Shown here piece after piece: positions 46,746 to 57,599 of a stretch of 64,000 nucleotides of DNA. The stretch's first letter is position 1. Each line of letters opens with the position of its first letter. This DNA is from Perkinsus olseni (lineage: Eukaryota; Perkinsozoa; Perkinsida): assembly GCA_013115125.1 (NCBI GenBank), contig JABANN010000099.1:1-64000 (forward strand). Direction: 5' to 3'. A model generated the notes under the pieces. The model worked only from the letters and a program-made list of their open reading frames with translations, was not told the DNA's origin and searched no databases. Both the position numbers and the translations under genes were made by a program.

Positions 46746-47830
46746 ATGGTAGGCGATTCGACTAAATGACACATTAGCCAATTTATGGATATCTTTCTCA
46801 GTCGGGCAACATTATGGAGTATAACGGCGGTAGCGTGATAGCCATGAAGGGTGAAGGCTGCGTCGGAATCGTAGGATATGCGGCCTGATGCCTCACGCGC
46901 CACGAAATTGCTGTACCAGGCCTGTGATCGAAGATATGGTGTGAACCAGCTGCAAACGGTCTCGGCTAATATGCAGAAGGTCTACCCGATGACCTCCCGA
47001 TGTTTGGTCGGATTCCAAGGCCTCGCGACCGACTCCCAAACACTGTAATTCGGGGTGGCATGGAAGGAGCAGTTGCCCTTTGGTGATGGTTGTTGCTGCT
47101 GCAGATCCCAGCTGCTGAAGTTCCGCCTGAAGTTGTACAAGTTGAAGGAGGATCGTGAGATGCCGTGTGACGTTGTGAGTCACTTGATGGCCACGATGCT
47201 CTATGAGAAGCGGTAGTCCCCCCCTTCCTCCTCCCTGCTGGATGGACGCGCCGTTACCTCCATCAGGTTCGGGCCTTACTTCTGTGAGCCTGTTATTGCC
47301 GGCCTCAAGAATGATGGCGAGCCCTTCATTTCTTCGTTCGATCTCATTGGTGAGTACCGCTTCTGTCTTATCCTCGTGAGAGGGAGATGTCCTTACGGTC
47401 GATCCTCCCATGATGCGCCTTGCCGAACGTCAACTGTGTCATATCTCTATATAGACGGATGTTTTACTCTGTTCGCTCTGCTTTATCAGGTACCGAGTCG
47501 ACCGCCCCTGACTTCATCGTCTCCGGTACGGCCACTGAGCAGCTCATGGGTGTTGCCGAGAGCTTCTGGAGGGAAGGCATGGGCCCGGACGAACTTGCTG
47601 AGGTAGTTGTGGCAACCGCAATACGATAATCGCTCTCTACGCCATCCTTCCAGGTACTTGGTCAATCTCTGTTGTCGGGTATCGATCGTGACTGCCTCTC
47701 TGGATGGGGTGGTGTTGTCTACATACTCACCGACAAGGAGGTAGGATGGGCTGTGGTTGTAGGTAGTGATGTATGACCTCTCTTCCGCTGGCAGTTGATC
47801 ACTAAGACACTGAAGGGGAGAATGGACTGA
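46746..47830 (+). CDS. PSMB3: 20S proteasome subunit beta type-3
   Basis: This is a non-catalytic beta3 subunit of the proteasome core. The first coding exon is only ATG (46746-46748). A 54-nt intron (GTAGGC..CTCAG) leads to SGNIMEYNGGSVIAMKGEGC, matching human MSIMSYNGGAVMAMKG. Later exons: CDRRYGVNQLQ..YPMTSRCLVGFQGLATDSQT, LYKLKEDREM, TMLYEKR, FGPYFCEPVIAGL, FISSFDLIG, DFIVSGTATEQLMGVAESFW, LLSGIDRDCLSGWGGVVYIL and LITKTLKGRMD with a stop at 47828. This is nearly collinear with PSMB3 throughout. The N-terminal catalytic Thr is absent, as in all beta3 subunits. Intron 2 (46871-46919) carries copy 4 of the 14-mer. Confidence 0.93.
46896..46909. repeat. 14-mer CGCGCCACGAAATT, copy 4 (in PSMB3 intron 2)
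   Basis: It lies in the 49-nt intron 46871-46919 of a plus-strand gene, so it reads CGCGCCACGAAATT in the sense direction, opposite to copies 1 and 3. Flanks of copies 3 and 4 also agree (ACAG before and GA after on the minus strand). Confidence 0.85.
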
Positions 47831-48071
47831 AGATCGTAGCGAGAGAAGCGGGAGTTCGGATCCTCAGTACTACACCAAATAAAAGTGATGATTAGTTTCG
47901 CCTAAGAGTTCCCGGCTTGTGTTCCTCTCTTATCATCATCAATGACGCTCGCTGTGAGGTTGCTCAGTGAGGCGGAGCGAAGCAGCAGTGATTGCAGTCG
48001 CATCGGGCATTGCGAGTGGTGGGGGTGGGTCGGAATTGATCTCGACTGTAGCTCCTTAAGCACCTCCCTCT

Positions 48072-49521
48072 ATGACTGTCATCCCGTCAAACACCGAGGC
48101 CGGCAAGAAGCGACCAGCTGACGATATCGCCGAGGCGGAAGGGGAGGAGGACCAGCGCCGTTACGGTGATGCCAGCTACTGGGAGGAGCGTTATAAGGCC
48201 AAGAAACAGAAGCTCAACGAGGAAGAGAAGGAAGAGGACAAGGCTGGTGCGTAGTGAATGGGGCTCCCGGCTCATTGATGGTGTTGGATCAACTGGTGGT
48301 CTTCAGAGAAGAAGACAACCACTGAAGATGATGACGATGATGCCGATTCGACTGATGAGTGGCACTTCAGCTTCGAGGCCATGAAGGAGCTGCTACCCGA
48401 AAAGAAAGACATCACCGTCGTGGATGTCGGTTGTGGAGTAGGTCCGGCTCGCCAGTCCATCGATATTTACTCAGCTCAGTGTGAACGGTACTTCACTTGT
48501 GGTTCATCGTCGCCAACCCTAGCTGTTACCAAATCTAGTGGAGCCCCCTTCTCTGTCAGGTTTCCTCCTTCCTCCCCTCCATGCGTGAGGCTGGCTACAC
48601 TGGTCGCCTTGTTGGCCTCGATTACTCCCCCAGTGCTATTGATATGTGCAAAGAGCAGTTCAAGGAGGTGGAGTACCACAATAAAGAGGCTGCTGAGATG
48701 TGCCCTGAGATCGTTAAGCCTGGTAGTATCTCACCGTTTCATAAGATACTCTTGTTTGCTAGGTTGACGTGTCTTGTTTAGGAGAGGTGGATATGTTCCT
48801 CGATAAGGCGACCATCGACGGTCTACTTGCTGATGAGTCCGGTGCCGAGCATGTTAAGAAGCTGTGCAAGGCCGAGGGCCAAGCCATGAAGGTTGGAGGC
48901 CAGCTCATCTGGAGTACTATGTTCGGGCCATTTGAGGAGTCTGGCGTGAAGGTGAAGGCTGTCTTGAATCACGTACTTTTTCATGTTTTATTGCAGGTCT
49001 TGAAGGAGACTATTCTACCAGGCTTGCTTTCGGGATCCGAAAACGCTTCTTTCAAGATCTACTGTCACGTCCTTGACGATGGCACTGATGACATCGAGTT
49101 GCCTGGGCTTGAGGGCGATGAAGATGGCGATGAGGGAGAGGAGGACTCGGCCGAGAAGGCGATAGAGCACGACGAGAACAAAACCGCTGAGAGTGAGCAA
49201 GGTCCTCTCTGTGGCACATGTCGCGAGTGTGTAGCAGGTACGGCCGCCCCCGCAGAGGAAGGTGAGAAGGTCGAGGTAGAGGAGGGCGACGAGATCGACA
49301 TGGCGGAACTCGGTGACATCAACGAGATGATCATGCAGGCGCTGGCTGAGAACGAGACTCTTGCGGTGTGGATCATCGAGAAAATTAACAAACCCGCTGA
49401 TGCTCCCAAGGACGCCAATGAGCTCATCGAGAAGATTGTGGAGGATATTGAAGTCGATGTCCATGATGGTGATGATGACGAGGAAGAAGGGGAAGAGGGA
49501 GACGGGAAGAAGGATGAGTAA
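48072..49521 (+). CDS. Class I SAM methyltransferase (EEF1AKMT/METTL13-like) with a long acidic tail
   Basis: ATG 48072 gives a charged N-terminus and then YGDASYWEERYKAKKQK, the YW-x-x-RY lead-in of the METTL12/13 and EEF1A-lysine methyltransferase group. After a 60-nt intron comes WHFSFEAMKELLPEKKDITVVDVGCG (motif I). A longer intron leads to VSSFLPSMREAGYTGRLVGL with DYSPSAIDMCKEQF (motif II), then GEVDMFLDKATIDGLL and EGQAMKVGGQLIWSTMF. The C-terminal ~150 residues are strongly acidic (EGDEDGDEGEEDS; DGDDDEEEGEEGDGKKDE), unusual for the family. Protein-lysine N-methyltransferase activity is inferred from the family; the substrate is unknown. A stretch at about 49202-49236 may be a small intron. 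Confidence 0.75.
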
Positions 49522-49912
49522 ATACAGACTGGTCTGCTAATCTACAAACAGCCTATTCTCACGTTTCTTTCTACTACGTAAGTCTAGCAGTGTTGTGTTG
49601 CATTGTGTCATCTAGCGGTACTCAATAATCTCACTTCTTGCCTTAGTGCGAAGGGGTGGATGATGATTGAGCGGCGGCCACAGGCGTTGTTGCAGCTTGC
49701 CCGTACTACAGCTCTTGGTGTTACCGGCGCTTTGAAGACAGAGGCTGATCTGGCATCCTCACTGAGCGGGGTCGCCGGGTACCATCCAGAGCGGTAACTG
49801 ATGACCATGCACTCCTAGGGCCCATCTAAGAATTTCTAAGCCTCTGTCCTATGCTGTTGCTACTCACTTTCGTAGTTTTTGTTGTCCTGTGTGGCCCCTT
49901 TCCTTTGTTGTC
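49522..49912. other. Intergenic with a possible short exon
   Basis: A GTAAGT donor (about 49579) and a TTGCCTTAG acceptor (about 49647) flank a 68-nt gap before an open stretch GWMMIERRPQALLQLARTTA ending at 49797. It could be a small unannotated gene or a 3'-UTR intron. No start codon is convincing. Confidence 0.3.
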
Positions 49913-51457
49913 ATGTCGACTCCCATCGTACAGTCCGGTAAATCTTTGAACGTGCTGATGATTGGCCTGGGCAAGCTCGGACTTCCGCTGTGCCGCCGCA
50001 TCGCTGCCGCCGGGTAGTATGGGTTCTTCGACACCTCCGATCAGTCGCGGAGCAGCGTCTGGTATCATCTCAGGCACAGAGTTGATATTTTTTCAACCAG
50101 GGGTATCGATCGTGCTTCGAAGTCCTGCGCTGATATCGGTCTCCGCTCCACCCCAGTGCCTTCGATTCGGTCGTGGCTAGAAGTAAGGCTTCACTATGAC
50201 TGATGAGGTCCCTCCGCTGTCGTTGCTATTGGCTGACCCTGCTCAGGCGAACCGCTCTGTGTCCTCCCTGTACATGGTTACTTGCGTTCCTACGTCTAAT
50301 GAGGTGTCTCAGCTTGCCGATACTATTGTCAACGACGCCGCCATGCTCGAGGCTCCAAAAGAAGGGCCCAATCGTGAGCGCTATTCCCGGCAATGACGAT
50401 GCCGAGTAACTCTTCCTCCAGGGCCGAAGCTGCACTGGATCGATTGTACTAGTGGATATCCGCCGCTGACCAAGGCTATCGCGGAGAAGCTCTCTGTCGC
50501 CTCCTCTGAGGATGCCGCTGCTCGTCGAGAAACTGTCTTCACCGATTGCGCCGTCAGCGGTGGTCCTCACGTAAGGTGGCCTCTACGCCTCTGGTGTGTT
50601 CCTTGCGTTGGTGATGGTCGCTCTGCCTGTCTTGCAGGGAGCGAGGGCCGGTGTATTGACTTCCATGGTTGGGTCGCAGGACCCATCATTGATCGATGAC
50701 CAGGAGTCTGGTAAGAGCCCTTATTACTCATCCCGCTGCATTCGACGGGGTTCCTTCGCACTTGCAGGTGTCCGTCGCTTGATCGATTGCTGGTCCGGTG
50801 CGGCTGGTGGCCATGTTTTTGGCCTAGGGCCCGTTGGCAGTGGACATGCCGTGAAGGTAAGCAAGTTGCGACTGTATAGAGATCCGGACTCCTCCTTCTT
50901 CAGTCTGTTAACAATGCCCTTCTTGCGGCGAACCTGCTGATGGGCTCAGAAGCCATGGTCACTCTGGCGAAGGCGGGAGTGGACGTTGAGGCTGCCCTCA
51001 ACGCTATCGATACTTCTAGCGGTCGCACCTTCGTCTTGCAGGGACGTTTCCCCAAGAATATTCTCACTCGTGAGTCCCCTCGGTCGAAGATTCGATATCG
51101 GTTTGAATCGGCGTCGTTGCCTCAGGAAAGTTCGATTATGGTTTTAATATGGCGGGTCTTCAAAAAGACGTTGCCAATGCACTGCGGCTCATGGAGGTAG
51201 AGTGACCCGAGGTCCTTGCTCACTATCATGAAACGCATTAGGGGGGGGGTATTTATAACCCTATGTCGGAGTTAGCTATGAAGTTGGTCAATGACGCCCT
51301 GGGAACACTAGGCCCCGAGGCTGATCATACGGAAATCGTAAGTGCTGCTGAATCAATACTGTCGCCACAGTCGCAGATGCTTGTCGTGTCTCAGGTCAAA
51401 GTCGTTGAAGACAAGAGTGAAGCATCTGGCTGCGTCAAGGCACGCAAGCAAGACTGA
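49913..51457 (+). CDS. Beta-hydroxyacid dehydrogenase (3-hydroxyisobutyrate dehydrogenase family)
   Basis: This is an NAD(P)-dependent oxidoreductase of small beta-hydroxyacids (valine catabolism or related substrates). ATG 49913 starts a Rossmann entry SLNVLMIGLGKLGLPLCRRI. Then come MVTCVPTSNEVSQLADTIV, TDCAVSGGP joined to GARAGVLTSMVGSQD (the family D-x-PVSGG..A..G-x-L-x-x-MVG), and GPVGSGHAVK joined to NNALLAANLL (catalytic lysine and G-x-G-x-x-x-K-x-x-N-N). After that are DTSSGRTFVLQGRFPKNIL, FNMAGLQKDVANALRLME and SELAMKLVNDAL. Introns are 35-60 nt; the last (GTAGAG..CATTAG) precedes a G-tract. No clear organelle signal is seen. The substrate is not assignable. Confidence 0.85.
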
Positions 51458-51845
51458 TGATAAGAACAGTCCTTCTCCCATTGGTCTAGAATCATAATAG
51501 TGTGTGTCTTGTTTCTCTCTCGGCCGGAAGCTACGGTGTCGTTTGCCCACAAAAATCGTTAAATGAGATTGTGTTCTTCAATGACGCCCAACAACGCCCA
51601 TTCTAACGACCCAAGGCCTATCGTTTCACGTGTGTCGCGGCAAGCAGGGGCTTTTGCAGGGCGCCCTCAGCACGGTTTGCATATGAACTCTCACATGTTG
51701 TCAATTTGCTCAGATCTCGTTAGTCTCGGGACTCTCTTTCCCACGACACCACCGAGCAGGCGCATATTTCTTTTCGCTCGCCCAAAAAGAAATTCCTGTC
51801 GCTAAACCTGACCACCGCAGCCGCCTCCTACGCAATCATCACTTT
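51458..51845. other. Intergenic, 388 bp
   Basis: No exon is supported. It holds the 3' flank of the dehydrogenase and the upstream region of the aquaporin, whose ATG-only exon ends it. Confidence 0.5.
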
Positions 51846-52917
51846 ATGGTGAGTACTAGACAGCGTCTAGTAGACGCACATTCGGTCACGATGGTCTTAC
51901 GTAAGCTCGTTGTTGAAGCGAATCTGCAGAGGCTCGCGAGTGGGCGCCGACGGGCGCCTCCGTTCGGAGTATCATCCTCCTCAGACATTATCCACTAAAC
52001 TACCAGCATATATATCTGAACTCATCGGTACGTTCTTTCTGGTCTTCACTGTGGGTCTCAATGTGAGCTTGAAGCAAGCTAATGCGCCCCTGTCAATTGG
52101 TGCCATCCTCATGGTCATGATATTCGCTATGGGAAGGTGGGTGAGCTCCAGTCTCCTCGATGCAAGTGCCTTCCCTCTTAGTGTCTCGGGAGGTCACTTC
52201 AATCCTTCGGTTACTCTCGGTGTCGCGCTAGGCAACTCCTGCAAGTTTGCAACCGCCGACGTCCCCATATATATGCTCGTCCAGGTGAGTAAACTTCAGG
52301 CTGGCTTCCTTCCGCCAACCACTTTGAAAGGTCCTCGGCGGTATCGCTGGCGCAGCGATGTCGTATGCTATGACTGACAATAAGATAACGGTCCAGCCGG
52401 GTGACGACTTCTCGGCCTTTAAAGCTTTCTTGGCGGAAATGGTCTTCACCATGGCTCTAGCGTTCGTGGTAGGAAACAGCACATGTCATTTAAGGCTACT
52501 TCATCCACGACATCAGGTGTTGAACGTGGCGACTTCACGAGACGCTGGCAATCATTACTTCGGCTTGGCCATAGGTTTTACCGTGGTATCCGCCGCGTAC
52601 GCGATTGGACCGATCTCGGGATGCTACCTCAACCCAGCTGTCACCCTTGGAGTCTTCGCTATCAGCTTCGTGAGTGGGGATTTGTCATGAGGTTGTTGAC
52701 AGCCGACTGAACATGACGATCGCTATCCGCCCTTGGGAACTCCGTTGCGATTGTTCTTTCTTCTCAGAAGAAGATCAAGTACGTCGCCGTTTACCTAGGG
52801 GCCCAGCTTCTTGGATCTGCACTGGCTGCTCTGACTTTCCGCGTGATACGGCGGTCCGAAATATATGACGAGACGCGCGATGAAGGCGTGAAAACAATTT
52901 CAATCCTACCGAGCTGA
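51846..52917 (+). CDS. Aquaporin / MIP family channel
   Basis: This is a six-helix water/glycerol channel. ATG (51846-51848) is followed at once by a 136-nt intron (GTGAGT..CCTCAG, 51849-51984), then [20 protein letters not shown]. The first pore box is [16 protein letters not shown] (NPS rather than NPA) and the second is [15 protein letters not shown]. Intervening exons: [31 protein letters not shown] joined to [20 protein letters not shown]. The last exon [20 protein letters not shown] follows a long intron (about 107 nt) and ends TISILPS with a stop at 52915. All joins keep phase. The solute cannot be predicted; an altered first NPA is known in some protist and plant members. Confidence 0.88.
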
Positions 52918-53137
52918 CTAATGATTATCCAATTATATCGCCTCTATATCCACTCTCACGAATTCATGTTGTACTCAAGGACCCGTGTTACTGTGAAGTC
53001 ATCAGCGGTTAGTGCTGTTGCGTTTACAATTGTAGTTCAAGGGATGCAATCCCTATTTTTTAAGCACGCGGATCCCAGCCCTGCAATGCCGACGTCCTGC
53101 CAAACGGGTTCTAGTAAATCTGGACCTAGCTTGGTCC

Positions 53138-53164
53138 AACTTGACCAAGTTACCTGGTCAAGTT
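53138..53164. repeat. Inverted repeat, 10-bp arms
   Basis: Arms AACTTGACCA and TGGTCAAGTT match perfectly around a 7-nt loop. Similar TTGGTC/GACCAA words recur at about 54.1 and 56.8 kb. Confidence 0.8.
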
Positions 53165-54427
53165 TGAGCCACGCAGGGTCTTGCCAAGTTCCTTGTTGGC
53201 TCGAGACCGTACTGGACCCTGTTTTGCCAATCTCTTGACCGCGAAGGTAACATCAATTTCAAGTCGTTGAGGAGTTCCGCGCCTTTCGTTACAGGCCGAA
53301 AGGCTGCGAAATCGATCCTCTGGAGCCATTTTGAAATTCAGAACCGATTCTGAAACTGCGTTTCAGGACAGGGGTCAGTTTTAGAATCCATACTGAGTTT
53401 CAGAATCAGTTTTTTTTCGGCGATACACTCGCGGTGTGGTAACCGGTAGTGAAAATCGCTTATCGCATACGCCGAATACCGCAAAAATTGCGTATCACGG
53501 TTGTCAGACCCACTCAAACGTGAATTAAATTCACTGCCTAACGCACCACATCCCGTCATAGGGCATGACTCACGGAGCAAACATTCAAATCCGCAAGCTG
53601 ACGCGCACTGCCCCGGGCAGTCTGCTCGTGAAGGCTGCTAGCTGCCAGCTCGCACGAGTTCTGGGGCGAGCCGTTGCGTAGGCTAGTGCCTGCTCATAGT
53701 ATGAGCCTCATGCCTACAGTGATACCCTATTGTGCATACCCACTGTAACACCCACAGTAAGTTTATAGTAATGGATTTGCGATGAACTGGATACTCGGAA
53801 GGCACATCTCAAAAATCAACAGCCCTCTGAGCGTGTACCTATTACGGAGCGAAACAACATATTGGTATCGTTATCGCAGAAACCACGATCTGCCGCGATA
53901 GCCGTCCTGAGGTTACCGCGAAAACGTGGTATGGGCAAGGTATATTTCGCGGAGTGGTGAATGAGTTCGCCATCTCGCGGTTTTCGCGGTTACCTGGTAA
54001 CCCTCTCCACTACCCGGTTACCCAGTAACCGCGTCTATTGATGACGTATCTTCGATTTTCCCGGGTATTCCAATTCCGCCATGCTTGCCACCGCTTGACC
54101 GGCTTGACTGGTCACTGGCCCGAACTGACCTGACAGGTCAATCGCTAACTTTCGAGGTTTAGGTTGTTAGCTGGCATTAAGCTGGTAGCACCAGCCTGGT
54201 ACTAGCATATTCGTCCGATAACTTACTAGTCCAGTAATACTGGAGATTCATTTGAACCTCATTTTCAATCTGAGATTCAGTGGAGAGTACGTGGAGAGTA
54301 CGAGGCAGTAAATAAAGCACAAGAGAAACAAATCGTGCTGGGTAATCGAGGGGAGTGGCCTTAGAGGACATAGTGGATGCAAATGATCGGTTTGAAATGT
54401 CATTGTACCCTCTATTTCGTATTCGAT

Positions 54428-54450
54428 TGTAACACAGATCCTGTGTTACA
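54428..54450. repeat. Inverted repeat, 10-bp arms, 3-nt loop
   Basis: TGTAACACAG and CTGTGTTACA flank ATC. The arms match perfectly. No gene lies nearby to make it an obvious terminator. Confidence 0.8.
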
Positions 54451-54599
54451 GAACATTAAACCGAATATGTATCTCCGCATGATTACTCGCTAAATCTCTG
54501 ATCATTCCGAGAGTAGAATACTCCGAGGTGTTCACTGCAATACCGTGTAGTCAGCCCGCGGGACAGTATCACGGTGATACACATGCAACTCGAATACCA

Positions 54600-54616
54600 C
54601 ATATGGGCCCCATATG
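54600..54616. repeat. Palindrome CATATGGG-C-CCCATATG
   Basis: Perfect 8-bp arms around a single base; a second, imperfect GGCCCCATAT copy follows directly. Confidence 0.75.
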
Positions 54617-54769
54617 AGGCCCCATATTATGGGGGCTGCATTTCACCTTCCCCTTTTGGTATCTCAGTTAGCTTGTAGTAGTTGTCCCATAGTGGTAGTA
54701 TGGCTCCTACGATCCGGAGGCTACGGATAACCACAAAGATTATACTGACTTCGTTCCAGGTCTGAGCAC

Positions 54770-54788
54770 GTGGCGACGGCGTCGCCAC
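54770..54788. repeat. Inverted repeat GTGGCGAC-GGC-GTCGCCAC
   Basis: Perfect 8-bp arms, 3-nt loop, in the decayed transposon zone. Confidence 0.75.
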
Positions 54789-55017
54789 GACGCTACGGTG
54801 GAATGATTGCAAGGATGTTTCAGGCCTCCTTCAGCTGTTCTACAACCTGTTTGATGTGCCGTAACGGCACTCCCGTGCGGTCAGTTAAAATAACTCAGTT
54901 CCTTGTGCTGCTGAGATCTATGCACCAGTACGACGGTATACCGCAGTATCATCCGGACTATTGGATACTCCGCCATGGCTATGAAGCTACGCGCTGACTC
55001 CTCACTCGGGAGTCGGT

Positions 55018-55034
55018 ACTCCTGAGTCAGGAGT
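55018..55034. repeat. Palindrome ACTCCTGA-G-TCAGGAGT
   Basis: Perfect 8-bp arms around one base; an overlapping GACTCC..GGAGTC inverted pair lies just left (about 55000-55015). Confidence 0.75.
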
Positions 55035-55530
55035 CACCCGAACACCCTGTCACCAAAATGTCCATGTTCTCCCCAGGTTCCGTAGAGCTCGCCATGTGGG
55101 TCAGGCAACCAGAGCACCAGCTTAAGATCAAACAACTGTCGCTTGAACCCGGGAATCCCGAGCCGCGATACAGCATTTCGTGCTTGCTGAAGGCCTTCTT
55201 GGGTGGTATGGACTGGGAGTGTACGATTATTCGGAGTTTGCGAACGACTGCTACACGAATTACAAAATGTGCTTGAAGATGGCGAGGGAATTTCGATCCC
55301 TACAGTATGTACGGTACATAATGTACCCGTATATTGGTCTGCGCTCGCTGGTGACTCACCGGTGGTGAGCTTCACCGCATGGACAAGGTGTTCGTGCAAC
55401 GTGCGTTTTTGGAACAACGCGGCTGAGTCGTTACATTCTTCCCTGGAGCGTTTGATTGGCCATAGCCATCCAAATATACGGTTATTTCTTAAAAAGCTGA
55501 AGGTCTACCACGATTCCGTTAGAATATAGC

Positions 55531-57599
55531 TACATTGTAGTAAAATGGTTTTACGATAATCCCAGATAAAAGAGGGATTTTCACGGATCAACAGGCCGCC
55601 GCTTGTGGTGTCAGATCAGGAGTCCGCTTGCGTCTTTGAGTAACTGGGGTCACATTGCATTGGCTCACAATAAAGAAATTTTCTCTCCGCCAGTCGAACA
55701 GCGGTTGGCCGGTCGGTCGGTCGAGCGCGTTCAGAAGGCTCATGTCGGCGTGTACGTTAACACCATGTCACATGACCCTAGTGGAAGCCTGATTGCAGTA
55801 TGTGTTGATAATGAGTGGCTTCTCTTCCTCACGCACGTGAGTCATAGTGCTATAGGCTGACCCTTCATCAAGTTCAGTCATCGTCATCCATGAGTCCGCG
55901 GATATGACCAGCAGACCGCGTAGCGAAGCACACGATTAGTCAATTGAGATATAACGAGGACGTACTGGACGCAGACTGAGACTGCAAACCTAGAAGAGCT
56001 GCGTTGCGCAAGTTGGGCAAATGGGGAAGTCTCGGCGTATAGTAGCCAGTAGAGCAGCTGGGGCTCACAGCCGTGTCTGAGTCAGACAGTCTGACACCTC
56101 TACCCTCACCACTGGTGAGTCACCAGCCATATAGGGGTTCCTGTTGATAGTGAGGTACGGGCAAGCTTTAGTCGGGCTGACAGTACATCTGGCTAGATGC
56201 CTAGCCGAAGTCTCGAAGGTTATTGCCGACTTGATTTGAAGCCGGAACGAAGGCGGGAAACGGAAGAAAAGTTTGAGAGCAGGGAAGTAAAACTTTTGGC
56301 AGGAGGAGAAAGTTTGGGAGGAGGGGTGGAAAGTTTGGGCACGCGGAGTCATGCTTCCAAACTTGAGCGCTGATGGAGACCGTGATGAGGATGGCCAACC
56401 TTCAGCAAGCTCTGCTTCGCTGATGGGAAGTGCGATGGGTTATGAGCAAGTAAATCGCTCGACTTCCCGAGCTGAAAATCTTGCAGCTGACTTAGTTAGT
56501 ATGGCTAGATGAGTGGTGTCACAGGCAAGGTCCCGTAGCAGACTGCTACTCGCAGTAACTGTTACGCAGCCTAGTTTACGCTGATCTTCTGGTCAACCTC
56601 ATGGCCCGTACGGGCGGCCAGAAATTCTGGCCCAAAATATCACGGCCATATGCTATGGGCATACGACTGAAGAGTTCCCGAGTTAAAGTGGCAGGCTGCC
56701 ACTGGCAGTGACCATAGGTTGCTGGGTTCGTTTCTGAGAAGGGTCCTGTTGTGTTATGCAGTTGGTGACCAAGCTTTACACTTGACTTCAAGTTACACAT
56801 TCGACCAACTGTTGGTCAAGTGTGTAGCTTAAAGTTAGACAGTCGCGAACGGATCGCGGCTAGCCATATCAACAGTGCTACGATAGCAGTGCTACGGTAG
56901 CACTAATCCGTATTTGTAGAAGACCCAAGGCTTGAATCCGGTTGTGTTGTACGACAGCAGAGACCTGGTACGAGTCGTACCGTACGACCGTACAGTAGCA
57001 GAGGAGATCTCGCATCGTAAATTCACGTATAGATGAGCCTAGGCTACGCATAGCACATTTGCGCGTAACTCTCCGATGGCCATAAAGGATGAATCTTTAG
57101 TAGATGTGGTTCAGTTTTTGGGAGTGACATGCGGCATGTCGCATGCATAACATCCTCGTTGTTCCTGAGAGAAGCGTGCAAATACCGTGACAACCTCATT
57201 GCCGGGCTGCTCAATTGCTGACCTCACCGATCTGAGTCAGATTCTCTGCCAGGCTGTTAAGTGAAGCTGTCGGGACGCACACAGCCGGAACAAGACAGCC
57301 CAATCTTGTGAGAGAAAGGAACACACCTACGCCAAACAATCCCTCTACTGCGCGAAGCTGTCAGCATCCAGATAGAGCGCAAAATTTCAAATTTGGCTTC
57401 ATCACTGTCAGCAACAGGTTAGGGCGCTTTAGTGGGCGAAATTAGTATCATGTTCCGTGTTCGCACGCCACGGCGCACGGTGTGCCAAAAATGGAAAGTG
57501 CCCTAAGAAAAAAACTCATTTTAGATCTATATGAGTACAGTCGATCCACAAAATATCAAAGCCATATTCGCATTTGCTGACTCGCAGTGCGAGTCTCGC
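55531..57599. other. Gene-poor region, no supported gene
   Basis: Short frames only. Near 56865-56915 the word GTGCTACG is repeated in tandem, and at 56790-56830 there is an imperfect ACACATTCGACCAAC/GTTGGTCAAGTGTGT inverted repeat. Confidence 0.5.

Larger units (their letters stand above)
52918..54739. other. Gene-poor region with many short perfect palindromes
   Basis: No exon is supported. It contains repeated GGTTACC/GGTAACC words (53.9-54.05 kb) and perfect inverted repeats at 53138-53164, 53988-54002, 54428-54450 and 54600-54616. Confidence 0.55.
54740..55530 (+). mobile_element. Degenerate Mutator-like (MULE) transposase remnant
   Basis: Fragmentary frames on the plus strand end in RFWNNAAESLHSSLERLIGH followed by SHPNIRLFLKKLKVYH (about 55409-55510). 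This matches the C-terminal block of MULE transposases (NNAxExxHxxL..HPxIxxFxxxLK). The upstream part is broken into three frames (for example MLAEGLLGWYGLGVYDYSEF and EDGEGISIPTVCTVHNVPVY), so the element is dead. Palindromes at 54770-54788 and 55018-55034 lie within it. Terminal inverted repeats and target duplications were not identified. No intact gene is present. Confidence 0.5.

Noticed and set aside
46893-47411. 172-codon minus-strand ORF
   Set aside because: It is antisense to collinear PSMB3 exons.
53318-53340. AGCCATTTTG, resembling part of the dinoflagellate spliced-leader sequence
   Set aside because: It is only a 10-base match with no donor site or Sm-site context, within reach of chance.
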